Shown: piece by piece, positions 34,661 through 44,860 of the stretch | How positions within the stretch are numbered: the stretch's first letter is position 1 | Layout: every line of letters begins with the position of its first letter | Assembly: GCA_025617745.1 (NCBI GenBank) | Contig: CM046854.1 | Span: 57,996,258-58,060,257 of the forward strand | Direction: 5' to 3' | Source: Heliocidaris erythrogramma | Lineage: Eukaryota > Echinodermata > Echinoidea > Camarodonta > Echinometridae | Length of the DNA stretch: 64,000 nucleotides | Position numbers and translations under genes: made by a program | Notes under the pieces: generated by a model | Database searches by the model: none | What the model saw: the letters and a program-made list of their open reading frames with translations, nothing else | Told to the model about the DNA's origin: nothing

Positions 34661-34840
34661 CGGATGTGTAATGTAATAGATGACTTGTCCTCCAAAGTCC
34701 CATATGCTGTACGAGATATTATTTGCAGTTGATTTGGCATAGGTGATCTGATCTGCTGTAATTTCTTGAGCTATTGCTTTGAGTTGCTGGTCAGCAAAAT
34801 CATCTCCTTGAGAATCTTTTGATGCCGATGAACCTGCTGC
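34661..34840 (-). CDS. Roco-type Roc GTPase gene, exon 4 (G3 motif)
   Basis: 180 nt, 60 codons in phase 0. Acceptor TTTTTGCAG at the 34840 side; donor GTGAGC after CATCCG at 34661. It encodes a Ser/Asp-rich linker, then ISYSIWDFGGQVIYYITH, the DxGGQ G3/switch II box of Roc domains (LRRK, MFHAS1 and relatives). This exon follows exon 3 in frame. The guanine-specificity (G4) and COR exons were not found to its left, where MITE and DIRS sequence lie. Partial gene, likely a cytosolic GTPase signalling protein by family. Confidence 0.75.
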
Positions 34841-36069
34841 CTGCAAAAATACAATAACTCTCAATGTATTGCTTTCAGGTATCTGCATGATAAAGTTTGT
34901 GGATCAAATTTTGATCTCAGGATATGAAAGTCCACAGAATTAATTATCCAAGAGATTACTTGTCAATTGTCACGCAGGTAATTTTCCAATGGGCTACATG
35001 CACCTATAGTTATCTGGGTGTAGTGTAGTTTTCCTCAAGATTTTTCATTAAATTTGAAGGGGGGGGGGGTGTCGACCAAGATGTAGCTGTCAGAGGGCAG
35101 GGGAGGGGGTAGTTGTCTGGAAGCAAATATTTAAGGGAGTAATTGTCATAGGGGTTACATGTAGTTGTCTTGGTGGGGCATTGGTCCAATGGGAAGTCAT
35201 CTCCAAAAAACCCATTGAAGGATATACTATTTTGTAACCCCTAAAGCCACCACACACTATACGAATCTGACTGCGATCCGAAGTAGGAAGAATTTGCAAT
35301 AGCATTTGATATGAACATTCAAACTTGATTAAAACTCATGTACAGTTTTGGCAGCAAAATTGCAACTGGAAAAGAAGGTGTCAAACATAGTCTCATATTG
35401 TTCTCTGTGTATCAAAATACACATGTACGAGATCATTTGGTATTCCATTCATAATTTCCAACAAATTTGAGTGTAAATACCTATAAGGAACGCTTGAACA
35501 GCTTTACACTGGCCTATGCTAAAACCATTCCACCTCGACGACTCCCCGCACAACGATCACAGTGCTTCACCCGAAGTGCTTCACCCGAAGTGCAGTGTAT
35601 GCGTACACACAACAATCCTCATAGGTCTTACACAGTGTAGTACGTGTGTAGTACAAGTTGCTGTTGTTGGAGTTAACATCCCTGGGCCAGGTATCTAAGT
35701 TATTTTTCACTTCTCATTTGTTAAAAATCTCACTTGAGGAAACATTCCTAAGCAGCTTAGTATTGCTTGTATCTTGCTATTTATCAGATAAATTCAGATA
35801 TTAATCTGATGAAAAGTTTTTGAGGGATTACCATAACTATACATTACCTGTCAGCTTAGTGATAGAGGTTTTGAATAGTCATATGAAGAATAAGAGCAAA
35901 ATTTTGAGACACTGCAGACCTTCATGTAAAATCTGCTTCAAATCATAGTGATGTCAGGCCATTCTCTACAATTTGAAGCTCATTTGGCCTTCTCTGACTA
36001 GGTTTGTGGTGCAGTAATTGTTTTATTTCTAGTATTCATATCATTACAAGTCTCAACTAAATGAATCTT
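34841..36069 (-). other. Intron of the Roco-type gene, no other feature
   Basis: AT-rich. Short local duplications only (CACCCGAAGTGCTT twice near 35569). Small ORFs not supported. Confidence 0.5.
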
Positions 36070-36884
36070 CGACCGCACGCGGTCGGAATTTATGCCTCCG
36101 CCATCACCAGATTGGCAATGTATGGCATACATGTACACTTTAAAAAGGATAGGTCCATCAAAATTACAAATCTTTTCACTTCAAAAGCACAGGAGACAGA
36201 AAATTTATTTCATTTTATTTTCAAATAAAAAACTTAATTACCATTGATGACTTACAATCATCAAATACACCAAGGAAATAGATATTTTATAGCAAATAGA
36301 CCACTGTCCCCTTGAAAGTTCTAAAATAGGTAGGCCTAGACTCCATACATCACGAACCATTTTCATGTATATGACCTCTATGACCTTTGAACTTTGACCT
36401 TGAGATCCCCTAAAATCTAATCAGTTCATCGGCCCTCACATATGCATACATGGGCCAAGTTAAAGGTTGATCTGTCAAACAACTGAAGTTACTGCGAGAA
36501 CTAACCATTGTTATGTTCATAATTACCTCTGTTACCTTTGACCTTTGACCTTGAGACCCCAAAATCTAATCAGTTCGTCCCTCCCATAAGAATACATGGG
36601 CAAAGTTAGAAGTTGATCCGCCAAACGGTTCGTAAGTTATCACAAGAACGATATTTATGTATATAATGACCTCTATGACCTTTGACCTTTGACCTTGAGA
36701 ACCCGAAATCTAATCAGTTCATCGTCCCTCCCATATGCATACATGGGCCAAGTTACAAACTGATCCGCCAAACAGTTTTAAAGTTATCGCGAGAACGAAA
36801 AGGGGACGGACGGACGTACGGACGGACAGACGACCCGAGAACATAATGCCTCCGGCACCACCTACGGTGGGCGGAGGCATAAAA
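36070..36884. mobile_element. TIR element with TGACCTTTGACC subrepeats (copy 2)
   Basis: Same family as 19256-20606: begins with a GACCGCACGCGGTC hairpin and TTTATGCCTCCGCCATCACC, ends CACCACCTACGGTGGGCGGAGGCATAAAA, with a run of GACGGACG words before the end. Lies in an intron of the Roco-type gene. Confidence 0.75.
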
Positions 36885-37471
36885 AGATTATCTTATATTT
36901 CCATATTAAATGTAACAGTGATTTCTTTGAATATTGGATAGCAGTAGAATCAAATAGTGTGCGATGGGCTTAACAAAGCTACATGTAAAACCACTTACAC
37001 ATTCTTAGTCAAATCGTGAGTTTCAAAATAATTTTCCGTTCCATTATCAAACTAGACATCAAATTTCTTCTATGACAATAATTTTTAAAAATACATTCAC
37101 ATATTTTTGTTTCAAGAAGAACAAACCCTGCTATTTTGGTCCCATTACATATACATGTATGTATGCAACACACAAATTCTAGGGCAGAATTTGCCCCCCC
37201 CCCCCAATTAAACAGATGCAATAAAATGCAATCAAATCCAAAGTTACAGAGGTTATATTTTTTTATGCTTACTGACTAAAGTGGAGTATATTTTTTGAGG
37301 TGCACTTCAATGTACTCCGCCTACACATATTAGTTGATGTAGGTAAAATATCAGCCAACAAATGTGTCAAAGGGAAATCAGGTCAGTTTTTCAAGTTAAT
37401 CCCCACAAAAACCCATATACATATACATGTACATAAACATATTAAACAAATGCAAGTATGTCACTTCTAAC
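36885..37471 (-). other. Intron sequence, no feature
   Basis: Poly-C/poly-G run near 37194-37206; nothing else. Confidence 0.4.
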
Positions 37472-37533
37472 CTCTTCCTGTTCCTCTGCTTCTTCTGCAT
37501 GCATTGCCAGTGCCATACATTCAGCAACTTCAT
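37472..37533 (-). CDS. Roco-type gene, exon 3
   Basis: 62 nt (2 + 20 codons). Acceptor ACAAAG preceded by a pyrimidine-rich tract; donor GAG|GTTAGA. It encodes EVAECMALAMHAEEAEEQEE, an acidic helix-like linker. Phase joins exons 2 and 4 without a stop. The shortness makes this the least certain exon; support is the phase match and the splice borders. Confidence 0.6.
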
Positions 37534-38281
37534 CTTTGTTTTTAAAAAGAAAAGAGAGGGCAGCAAAATGTGAAAAAGTACATGTACACCGACAAATGTT
37601 CAGGTTTGTACAATATAAACAGTCATGAAGGATAACTTCTTCATATAGAGTCATGTCATGATGCAGTAAATAAAATCTAATTATGATTAACCATGTTGCT
37701 GATAATTATCCTGGTCAAAGAACCAAATAATACTTACGATTTCACTTTCACTACAAGATCAACATTTCAGAATCTCTCTTCAAGCAAAGTGTACTTTCGG
37801 GTTTTTAAAGTTGAATTAAGCTTGGATTGTGTAGAAGCAGAAAAATCGGAGGAGGAGAAAAGTGAAAGTTTGAGAAAATTTGGACAAAGAATAAATAAGT
37901 TCTAGATGTTTGAATGCTGAGATCACTAATGATATGGGGAATATCCTATTGCCAATGGGGATCATGATGTGTAATATCATACAATACATGGACAACTCTC
38001 CCATTTGCCGAGGATAAAAACAAATCTAAAATACTCCCTTTGTCCTTTATCCATGATTTTACATGCCCTCCCACAAAAATAATGTCTGTTTCACCATCAA
38101 ACTTGAAAAAAGAGAAAGTTTGAGTAATCTCTGTATAAAACGAATGGGAGAGTTCTCAATGAATGACATTACACTTTAATGACCGCATTGCCAAATACAA
38201 CAATCTCCATATTATTAATGATCTGTCAGAACGCCCGTGGACTTTCGTCATTGGACAGATGAAAAGTGTTGTGTCTTTTGC
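37534..38281 (-). other. Intron sequence, no feature
   Basis: No repeat or coding signal recognised. Confidence 0.4.
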
Positions 38282-38683
38282 TTAAAGGGGAATTAACCTC
38301 AAAATATAAATGTGCTTTTATTCAAAGATGTAATCTATTCCTTCTTGTTGCCCTACGTAGTTTTGCATTAAAATATATCAGATGGGTATAAATCAAGATT
38401 TTCTCATCAAAATGTATTGTCTGCTAGCGATACCTGGGGGCTGCCATTTGCATGATGTGTACATAAAGATATTTTTAATCCGAATGAAAAATTATCTTTC
38501 TTCCTGATACAAAATCCCATTTGAGATTTAAAATATTTAACATATATATACATGTATATACTAAAAATGAAAATGTGTTTAATATTTCTTTGAAAACTAC
38601 TATTTTACTAAATATAAATATTGTAATTATAAAGAGGAGATTATAAATAATCATAATATTTTTGAATAAAGCCTGAAAAAATC

Positions 38684-38754
38684 GTGCCCCAACCGGAAAT
38701 CGAACCCGGGCCACTGGCTTAACGTAATGCTCTACCACTGAGCTACCGAGACAC
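38684..38754 (-). tRNA. tRNA-like sequence 1 (probably pseudo or SINE-derived)
   Basis: 71 nt. The 7-bp acceptor stem GTGTCTC/GGGGCAC pairs; A box TAGCTCAGTGGTAGAGC and B box GGTTCGATTTCC are good. The anticodon arm is 3 nt shorter than in copy 2 and does not fold normally. No encoded CCA. Confidence 0.55.
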
Positions 38755-39002
38755 GGCCGGACAATACAATCATTTCAGGCTTATAGTCACTTGTTTACAC
38801 CAAACTATACAGGGAAGGCATCCACCATTTATCTTGACCGTATAGCAGGCCTCCTCCAATTTAAGTGATGGCCACATAGAAGCGGTGAAATCCATCACCT
38901 TTATACCCCTATGCAGCAGTTTTTTAGTATGAATTATTGCAATTATAAAGAGGAGATTATTAATAATCATAATATTTTTGAATAAAGCCTGAAAAAATCT
39001 TA

Positions 39003-39076
39003 GCCCCCCGACCGGGAATCGAACCCGGGCCACTGGCTTAACGTACCAATGCTCTACCACTGAGGTACCGAGACAC
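39003..39076 (-). tRNA. tRNA-like sequence 2, anticodon GTT (Asn-like)
   Basis: A box with one change (TACCTCAGTGGTAGAGC) and perfect B box GGTTCGATTCC. Anticodon arm TTGGT/GCCAG with loop ACGTTAA gives anticodon GTT, but position 33 is C instead of the near-universal U. The acceptor stem pairs poorly. More likely a tRNA-derived repeat than a working gene. Confidence 0.5.
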
Positions 39077-39196
39077 GGCCGGACGGTAAAATCATTTCAG
39101 GCTTATAGTCACTTGTTTTTACCAAACTATACAGGGAAGGCATCCACCATTCATCTTGACCGTATAGCAGGCCTCCTCCAATTTAAGTGACGGCCA

Positions 39197-39253
39197 CTAT
39201 AAGCCTGAAATGATTGTACCGTCCGGCCGTGTCTCGGTAGCTCAGTGGTAGAG
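39197..39253 (+). repeat. Inverted partial copy of the tRNA-like repeat
   Basis: Plus-strand AAGCCTGAAATGATTGTACCG then GTGTCTCGGTAGCTCAGTGG and AGAG, breaking off after the A box. It faces copy 2 as an inverted repeat. Confidence 0.7.
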
Positions 39254-40151
39254 TTATGACATTGGCCTTGTGAACTTAAAAATTTTGCCTTTGGGGCGTG
39301 CTCACCGAAGCGTGACCAAATGATTTGCCCTGAATTTCACCTGAATTTCACATGAATTTCACATGAAAGGTAGCAGAGAAGTACAGCTACATGTCTCTCT
39401 ATTCAGATTTCCTCAAAGGTTTCTGATTCAGAAATTATATAAATTTGTTTTAGGGGGAACTAATTTTTTGTGTTGTGTTTAGATCGTTTCATTAATTTCT
39501 TTTTTCCTGTTAATTTTTCAGGCGAAAGTCATTTTGTGTTGAATTCCATTCCAGACCTAGTTTTTAATTACCCGACATATATCATTTAATTGTTCTCCAG
39601 GAATTTGTACTTTTAATTGTAATTGGTTATTTAACTGGTTGTTAGCCACTTTTCCGTTAATCATTCATGCTCATTTTTTTTTTTTAACATCTTGCCAGTA
39701 TTTGTCCCTAACTTGGAGTGCTACCGGTATGTATTTTTATTTTTGTCTTTCTATAATTTTTTCGAGTTTTTATTTTTTACAGTGCGTTTATGTAATATTT
39801 GAATGGTCCTTAAAATCACGTGCAATTTGGCTTTTTGCCACGAATCCAAGTGATTCTTTGAATAAACCATAATTGCGGTAATCTCAACTTCCAAAAATTT
39901 AAAACTTGTCTATTAGTCTGATTTATCTAAAACTTTCACTAATAAGTTACTGATTTTCCTGCTTTTATCCAAGTCAACTTTCTATGAAAGGGTTAATTCG
40001 CCTTTAAAATGCATTTATGGGCTTCTGTTAAATTTCATCACCCACAAATATGGTAATCTATTCAAAGTGTTTTTAAAAATTCTCTGTTCAACAATAATAA
40101 TTCTATTTCTACTTTTGGTATTTCAAATTTCCAATCAAGCAGCCTTCTCAC

Positions 40152-40249
40152 CACTGCTAATGAAATCATCAAGCTTCCAGTCACTGACTGCATTTTTCTG
40201 GACAGTGTTATGTTCTATTCCTATTGTACTCTTTTCCTTCGTATTAAAC
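40152..40249 (-). CDS. Roco-type gene, exon 2 (G2/switch I)
   Basis: 98 nt (1 + 32 codons + 1). Acceptor CTTGTTTTTACAG, donor GTGAGAAG. It encodes FNTKEKSTIGIEHNTVQK; STIGIE is the switch I/G2 box of Roc domains, which follows the P-loop closely in the family. Phase joins exon 1 (two bases) and exon 3 (one base). Confidence 0.78.
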
Positions 40250-41020
40250 CTGTAAAAACAAGAAAGAGAAAACCATGTTAAACATCCTACTAGATCTAAT
40301 TGAATTAATGTTTTCTTCTTTAATCTCTCAGACTGTTTTGCTCCCTTCAATTTTTCATTGTACGGGTATTATCTTCTACAGAGGTTCTTAAATGATTTGT
40401 CATACAGGCCTGAGTTATTTCTGAGATTACAATGCAGGCCTCTGAGTATCACACATACATGTACATACTACATCTGGGGTGGTGGCATATATTACACAAA
40501 AAAAATTATCGTGAATAAATTTCATCTATAATTGATCATCTTTTGATGTAATGATCAATTTGTTTTTCAAATCATATGTAGCATAGGATGAAAGATAATC
40601 ATGACAAACTCTATGGGTGAGCGACCTGAGCGAAGCCAGGAAGCACAAATTTTGACTTGACTTTTTCACACCAATAATCAGTGGCTTCTCCAGGCCTACG
40701 TGGAAACGTATAGTCATATAATTATGAAGGATAACTTGCGAGCAAGCAAAGTAAGGAAGTAATCATTTTTAGACTTTTTATTTTATACCAATTGTCAGTG
40801 GTTGTGTATTAATGCATCCACTTTTTACATGAAGAAAGAACTAAACCACATGCTTTTGTTCTAGTTCTTGATATTTTTGGCAGGCTACATCAAATCGTCT
40901 TGCTGGCTGCACAACTGGCTACGTAACTGATTGTTTTACTTTTGAAAGCCTTGTGAAATATTACATAAAAATGTCATCACACATTCACACAACACATAGT
41001 GAGAGAGAAAGAATATGTAC
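40250..41020 (-). other. Intron of the Roco-type gene
   Basis: No repeat or coding signal recognised. Confidence 0.4.
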
Positions 41021-41159
41021 GGCTGTCCTGTGAGACGGCGTATCAGACTCGTTTTACCAATTCCTGCTGGACCAACTACCATAATCCTGGATCTGTTGCA
41101 AGGAGCCTTCCCACTCTTCAGTGCTTCCTCATAGGCTTTGATGTGGTCAGGATCACTTC
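41021..41159 (-). CDS. Roco-type gene, exon 1 seen here (P-loop)
   Basis: 139 nt. Acceptor CCTTGTCACAG, donor GTACAT. It encodes SDPDHIKAYEEALKSG, then RIMVVGPAGIGKTSLIRRL, a Walker A/G1 loop (GPAGIGKTS) in the context usual for Roc GTPases. An in-frame acceptor at its start shows more exons upstream (probably repeats such as LRRs in the family), not recognised in the window. STAND/NACHT ATPases also have a P-loop, but G2 and G3 in the next exons favour Roc. Confidence 0.8.
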
Positions 41160-41567
41160 CTGTGACAAGGATCAGAATGGAGGACCCGGTTATATTTTTC
41201 TGATAAATATACATACTTATACCATTACTTTCGCATGGTGTACAAGAGATGATAAAACTATTTCAGGGGGTGAAAGGTGAGCTGTTCTACTCAATGAAGC
41301 ATAGCTGAGTTGAATAGAATGCCGCATCTTTCACCAAATTAAATTTTGTTTCCACATCATAAACGAAAAACATATGTTCTATATGATACACACCATCATT
41401 ATCACTAATTCATGCTTTTGCACAAGTTTATACTCCTAGGATATCCTAAAGGAATCTTTCTCGGTTAAATTTTTACTGACAAAAATCTAGAGAGAGCTGG
41501 GGGGGGGGAGGTGCACTAACAATTAATGTACAGCATGTGGCCTCAAAGATAATCAATGGACAGTCCA

Positions 41568-41797
41568 GGGGTGGTATTCTAAGATTTATTTTATCTTGAT
41601 TTTAGTGAAATAATTTTAATTGTCATAACAAAATGTACGCTTATGGCGCATCATTGGTTAATGACTGCGCAAAAGTGGCTGTGTACGCGGAATTCATCTG
41701 CGCAAACACCAATGAAATGTTGCAATTTAAAATTTGTTATGACAATTAAAATCTTTTCACTAAAATCAAGATAAAATAACACTCAGAATACCACCCC
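41568..41797. mobile_element. 230-bp MITE, TIRs about 65 bp
   Basis: Left arm GGGGTGGTATTCTAAGATTT ... TTAATTGTCATAACAAA; right arm is its imperfect inverse, including TTTGTTATGACAATTAA and AGAATACCACCCC. Lies upstream of exon 1. Non-coding. Confidence 0.8.
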
Positions 41798-41954
41798 AGG
41801 GCCCTTATTCTATAAAGTACTTACGTATAATTACGTAATTTTTCTCATGTTAAAAAAAATTGTGGGATAAGAATTTTGCCTTAAGTTGATGTAAATATTC
41901 TTAGATTTTTTTCTAGGTAGCACCTTTTTGTTTTTTGGAGGACCTGTAACCACA

Positions 41955-42455
41955 CGTTGCTCTGACTGAACCAGTATTTGTTGAAATGGAGTACAAACCA
42001 GATCCAAAACTTTACGTGGCAGACACATTGTTGCATGCGTATCTCAAGGACACACATCAATCACAAACTAAAGCAGAGGTAGATGCAATTAATTGATTGA
42101 AGGTCTCAAAATCTCTGAACATACAAGGCAGGCAATTCAGCAAAAGACAGCTGAATATGAGTCACTGCAAACTGTAATGAAGTACATAGCTGATGGATGA
42201 CCTTCATCTGTCAATGCTTGTTTACCAGAAGCGCAACTATACCGGTACTTTGGTGTATGACATGAAATGACTGTGAACGAGGAGCATAGTGTTTAAAGGT
42301 TTGTGATGTGCCCTACCACGAGCAATGAGGGCAACAATCAGAGACAAACTTCATGCAGCACACACAGATATTGAGAGTACACTCAGACGTGCACAAGCAT
42401 GTGAGTACTGGCCGTCAATGACCCCAGCGTTGAAAGACTTTATCGCGAAATGTGA
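41955..42455 (+). pseudogene. Ty3/Gypsy pol remnant (RNase H end to integrase zinc domain)
   Basis: MEYKPDPKLYVADTLLHAYL at 41986 is the usual RNase H C-terminus. With frameshifts it continues as KDTHQSQTKAEVDAIN, AIQQKTAEYESLQTVMKYI, then IRDKLHAAHTDIESTLRRAQ and ACEYWPSMTPALKDFIAKC, the start of the integrase H2C2 domain. Internal stops, no LTRs. Different family from Gypsy-1. Confidence 0.8.
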
Positions 42456-42928
42456 GTTTGCGTAGGGGTCACTGACTTCGCTGGGTGGTGGTGAACTGTA
42501 GAGAGTGTGTTGCTGCGGGCCTCAGTAGGTGTCGGTGATCGCTCACCTGCAGTTTATGCACGTGCAAGTTGGCGGGTAGTGCCCGATAGTTTTAAGTTGC
42601 AGAGTAGTGGTTTGGAAGTATTTCTTACGGTTTGGTAAGAGGGGGAGGAGAGGTACACCCTCAGGCCTCGCTTGCCTACTGTTTGAGATTTTTTTAGATC
42701 TAAAATTAAGTTAAGTTTTAGAATAAACTGTTTGATCATTTTGTAAAGTTTGTCTGATAATTCCTAAATTTAATGGAGGCTTTTATCCATACCCAAATGT
42801 TATGTAATAGTTTTCAATACAAGCCCCCTCCAAGTCCCATTCCCACACTCCATTTTATGATGTTATTTTAATCCTTCGTCATAACACACCAATTGTTCAT
42901 AATCTCCCTTTGTCCTTTAGACAACTTC
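42456..42928. other. Spacer, nothing recognised
   Basis: No coding or repeat evidence. Confidence 0.4.
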
Positions 42929-43187
42929 TTGATCATGAGAATCAGGCGTGATTCTCTTATCTACGAAATAAACTACCTACCTGTCTTATTTATAATATGC
43001 TATTCCAGCGCTAGCGCTGCTCCTAACCGAGCCAGAATAAAACAGAAACTAACGTGCACTTACCGCAAGAGGGCTCACCTCCACACACCTTGCCAGGGCA
43101 ACCCGGAAACCCGTCCTCCCCACATGCCACACAGCAACCGCTAGTGCCGGACCAACACAGCACGGAGCGGGGAAGGAGGGAGGGAGC

Positions 43188-43288
43188 TAAGACAGGTAGG
43201 TAGTTTATTTCGTAGATAAGAGAATCACGCCTGATTCTCATGATCTACATCAATAAACTACCTACCTGTCTTATTCATAATATGCTAG
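43188..43288. repeat. DIRS internal complementary region (copy F)
   Basis: AAGACAGGTAGGTAGTTTAT ... CTGATTCTCATGATC is the complement of the left end at 42931-42990. It is followed by TACATCAATAAACTACCTAC ... TTCATAATATGCTAG, expected to be the complement of the right end. Confidence 0.85.
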
Positions 43289-43923
43289 ACCAGCACAGAG
43301 ACAAGGGGAGGCGTCCGGCACACCACCTTCCCCCGAAAGCGGTAAGCGCACCACTAGGGAACCTGTCGCCGCAGCAAGAGCTGCTTCCGAAAAAGCAGAC
43401 TCCGATGCGGAGACATCCTTCAGGTAAAAAGGAAAAAGAGGAAGGCGAACTCCAGAAGACTGCCTTCTGAAAATCCTCTACCATGACACCCTGAAACAAG
43501 GCCCAAGAAGTACTAACACTCCTGGTATCGTGGGCACAGGGAGACACCCCTGGCACAAGGGCTTCCGGACCCACGGACTTGATAGTCTCCACCAACCAGC
43601 GGAAGACCAAATCACTGGAAAAGGTCCATACGGACCCTTGAACGAGATAAACAGTTGGTCGGATGTGCTAAGTTTAACCTTGTCCTCCGTCACACCGGAA
43701 GATCGGACAAGGGTAAACCACAACATCAACCGACCCCGAAGAAAGCGAATTGAATCTTGGCAATGTAGGAAGCCTTGAGGACCAAGCGCACACCGCCGCG
43801 TTCCCAATGGATATGCCCTGAGGCAATGGATAATGCCTGCAGGGCACGCCGCCTTTGACCAGAAGCACTGGTCAAAAGAAACGCTGTCTCGATAGACAAG
43901 TCCCACAGCCCCGCTGTAGCCAT
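43275..43923 (-). pseudogene. DIRS tyrosine recombinase remnant (copy F)
   Basis: The frame 43478-43906 and its neighbour 43726-43923 hold the first catalytic block (SASGQRRRALQALSIASGHI, RGGVRLVLKASYIAK). The frame 43275-43610 holds the HxxR box as AHDTRSVSTSWALFQGV. The tyrosine block FYLKD follows in another frame near 43420-43434. Thus Arg, His-x-x-Arg and Tyr are all encoded but split by frameshifts. Confidence 0.75.
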
Positions 43924-43957
43924 GGGCTCAAAGGGAGCCAGGCTAGGCTAAGCACCT

Positions 43958-44860
43958 TCAGTACCAAAGGAAGACTCCAGGCGGCAACAACCTCCGAAAT
44001 GGCAGTCTCTTGAGAAAAAGGAACGCAAGAGCCTGGACAAAAAAAGAGAGCATTAGAAATGCCGAGTACCGTCCTGGATACCCTTGTGGACCACCGCCGA
44101 CCGGTAGCCCATGAAGGTGGAAAGGGCCCGGTCGAAAAGGTGGAAAGGGCCCGGTCGAAAAGGTGGAAAAGAAGTAAGGAAATGAACTTCGCAGCCCTCT
44201 CGGAGAAACCCGCCTCGCGGACCGTTTCCCCGAAATGGCAAGGCAGTCATGCTGAGCCTGGAAGGGTCGGGATGCAGAATCCCAGAGAGAAGCTGGCGCA
44301 GGAAGTCTGATTGGCAGGAGAGCAATCTCGGATGATGTGCCTGAAGCTCCACAAGTCCAGAACCATGGCCGCTGGGCGAGCAAGGGGCTATTAGGACCAA
44401 AGCTGGGCCGTTATAAAAAAGTTGATGTGAGGGAGGGGAGAGGGGTGAGACCACTCCCCTGCAAAAGACTCCCCGTGACAGACTCCACCCCATCACAAGA
44501 GGGAGGCGTCGGTAGTCACAGAAATCGACGGTTGGAGCGTCTTCAGGGGCTTGCCCTGTGAGAGGAAGGAGCAGGGATTCCATGCTTCCTGGCAGGTGCT
44601 ACTACGCACGACACCACCCGGGTGAACAGGTGTGGTGCCGGTCTCAGGCCGAAAGGCAGGGCCTTGCACCTATAAACTTGCCCGCCAACCGGAAACCCAG
44701 AAGGTCCCTGGAGGTCTACAGGGCCCAGACCTCAGGCCGAAGACGGGGCAGGACGGAGAGTCTCCATCCTGAAAGATACAGAAACCATTTGGAGAATCCG
44801 TCCTTTCCAAGTTCAGAATTATCCGAAACTTTCCCGAGCATCCCTTGTTAAGAGGGGGCA
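43958..44860 (-). pseudogene. DIRS RNase H/RT region (copy F)
   Basis: Minus frames 43958-44383 and 44053-44583 align by position with RNase H and downstream domain; 44670-45260 includes KFRIILNLERTDSPNGFCIF and FQDGDSPSCPVFGLRSGP, a degraded RT start (compare LILNLKRINKFIP). The YLDD core is missing. A short repeat GGTGGAAAGGGCCCGGTCGA occurs twice near 44115. Confidence 0.6.

Larger units (their letters stand above)
38625..39195. repeat. Tandem repeat, period 316 bp, each unit with a tRNA-like segment
   Basis: AATTATAAAGAGGAGATTAT starts at 38625 and 38941. Each unit then has AATAAAGCCTGAAAAAATC, the tRNA-like segment, and a tail with CCAAACTATACAGGGAAGGC. Confidence 0.85.
38282..40007. 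mobile_element. TTAA-flanked element carrying tRNA-like repeats
   Basis: Left end TTAAAGGGGAATTAACCTC (38282), right end GGTTAATTCGCCTTTAA (to 40007): the same termini as the MITE at 16254-16908, including GGGGGCTGCCATTTGC near 38427. It is longer (1.73 kb) because tRNA-like repeat units sit inside it. Confidence 0.65.

Noticed and set aside
38684-39076. Functional tRNA genes
   Set aside because: Anticodon arm broken in copy 1; C33 and weak acceptor stem in copy 2; repeated mobile context.
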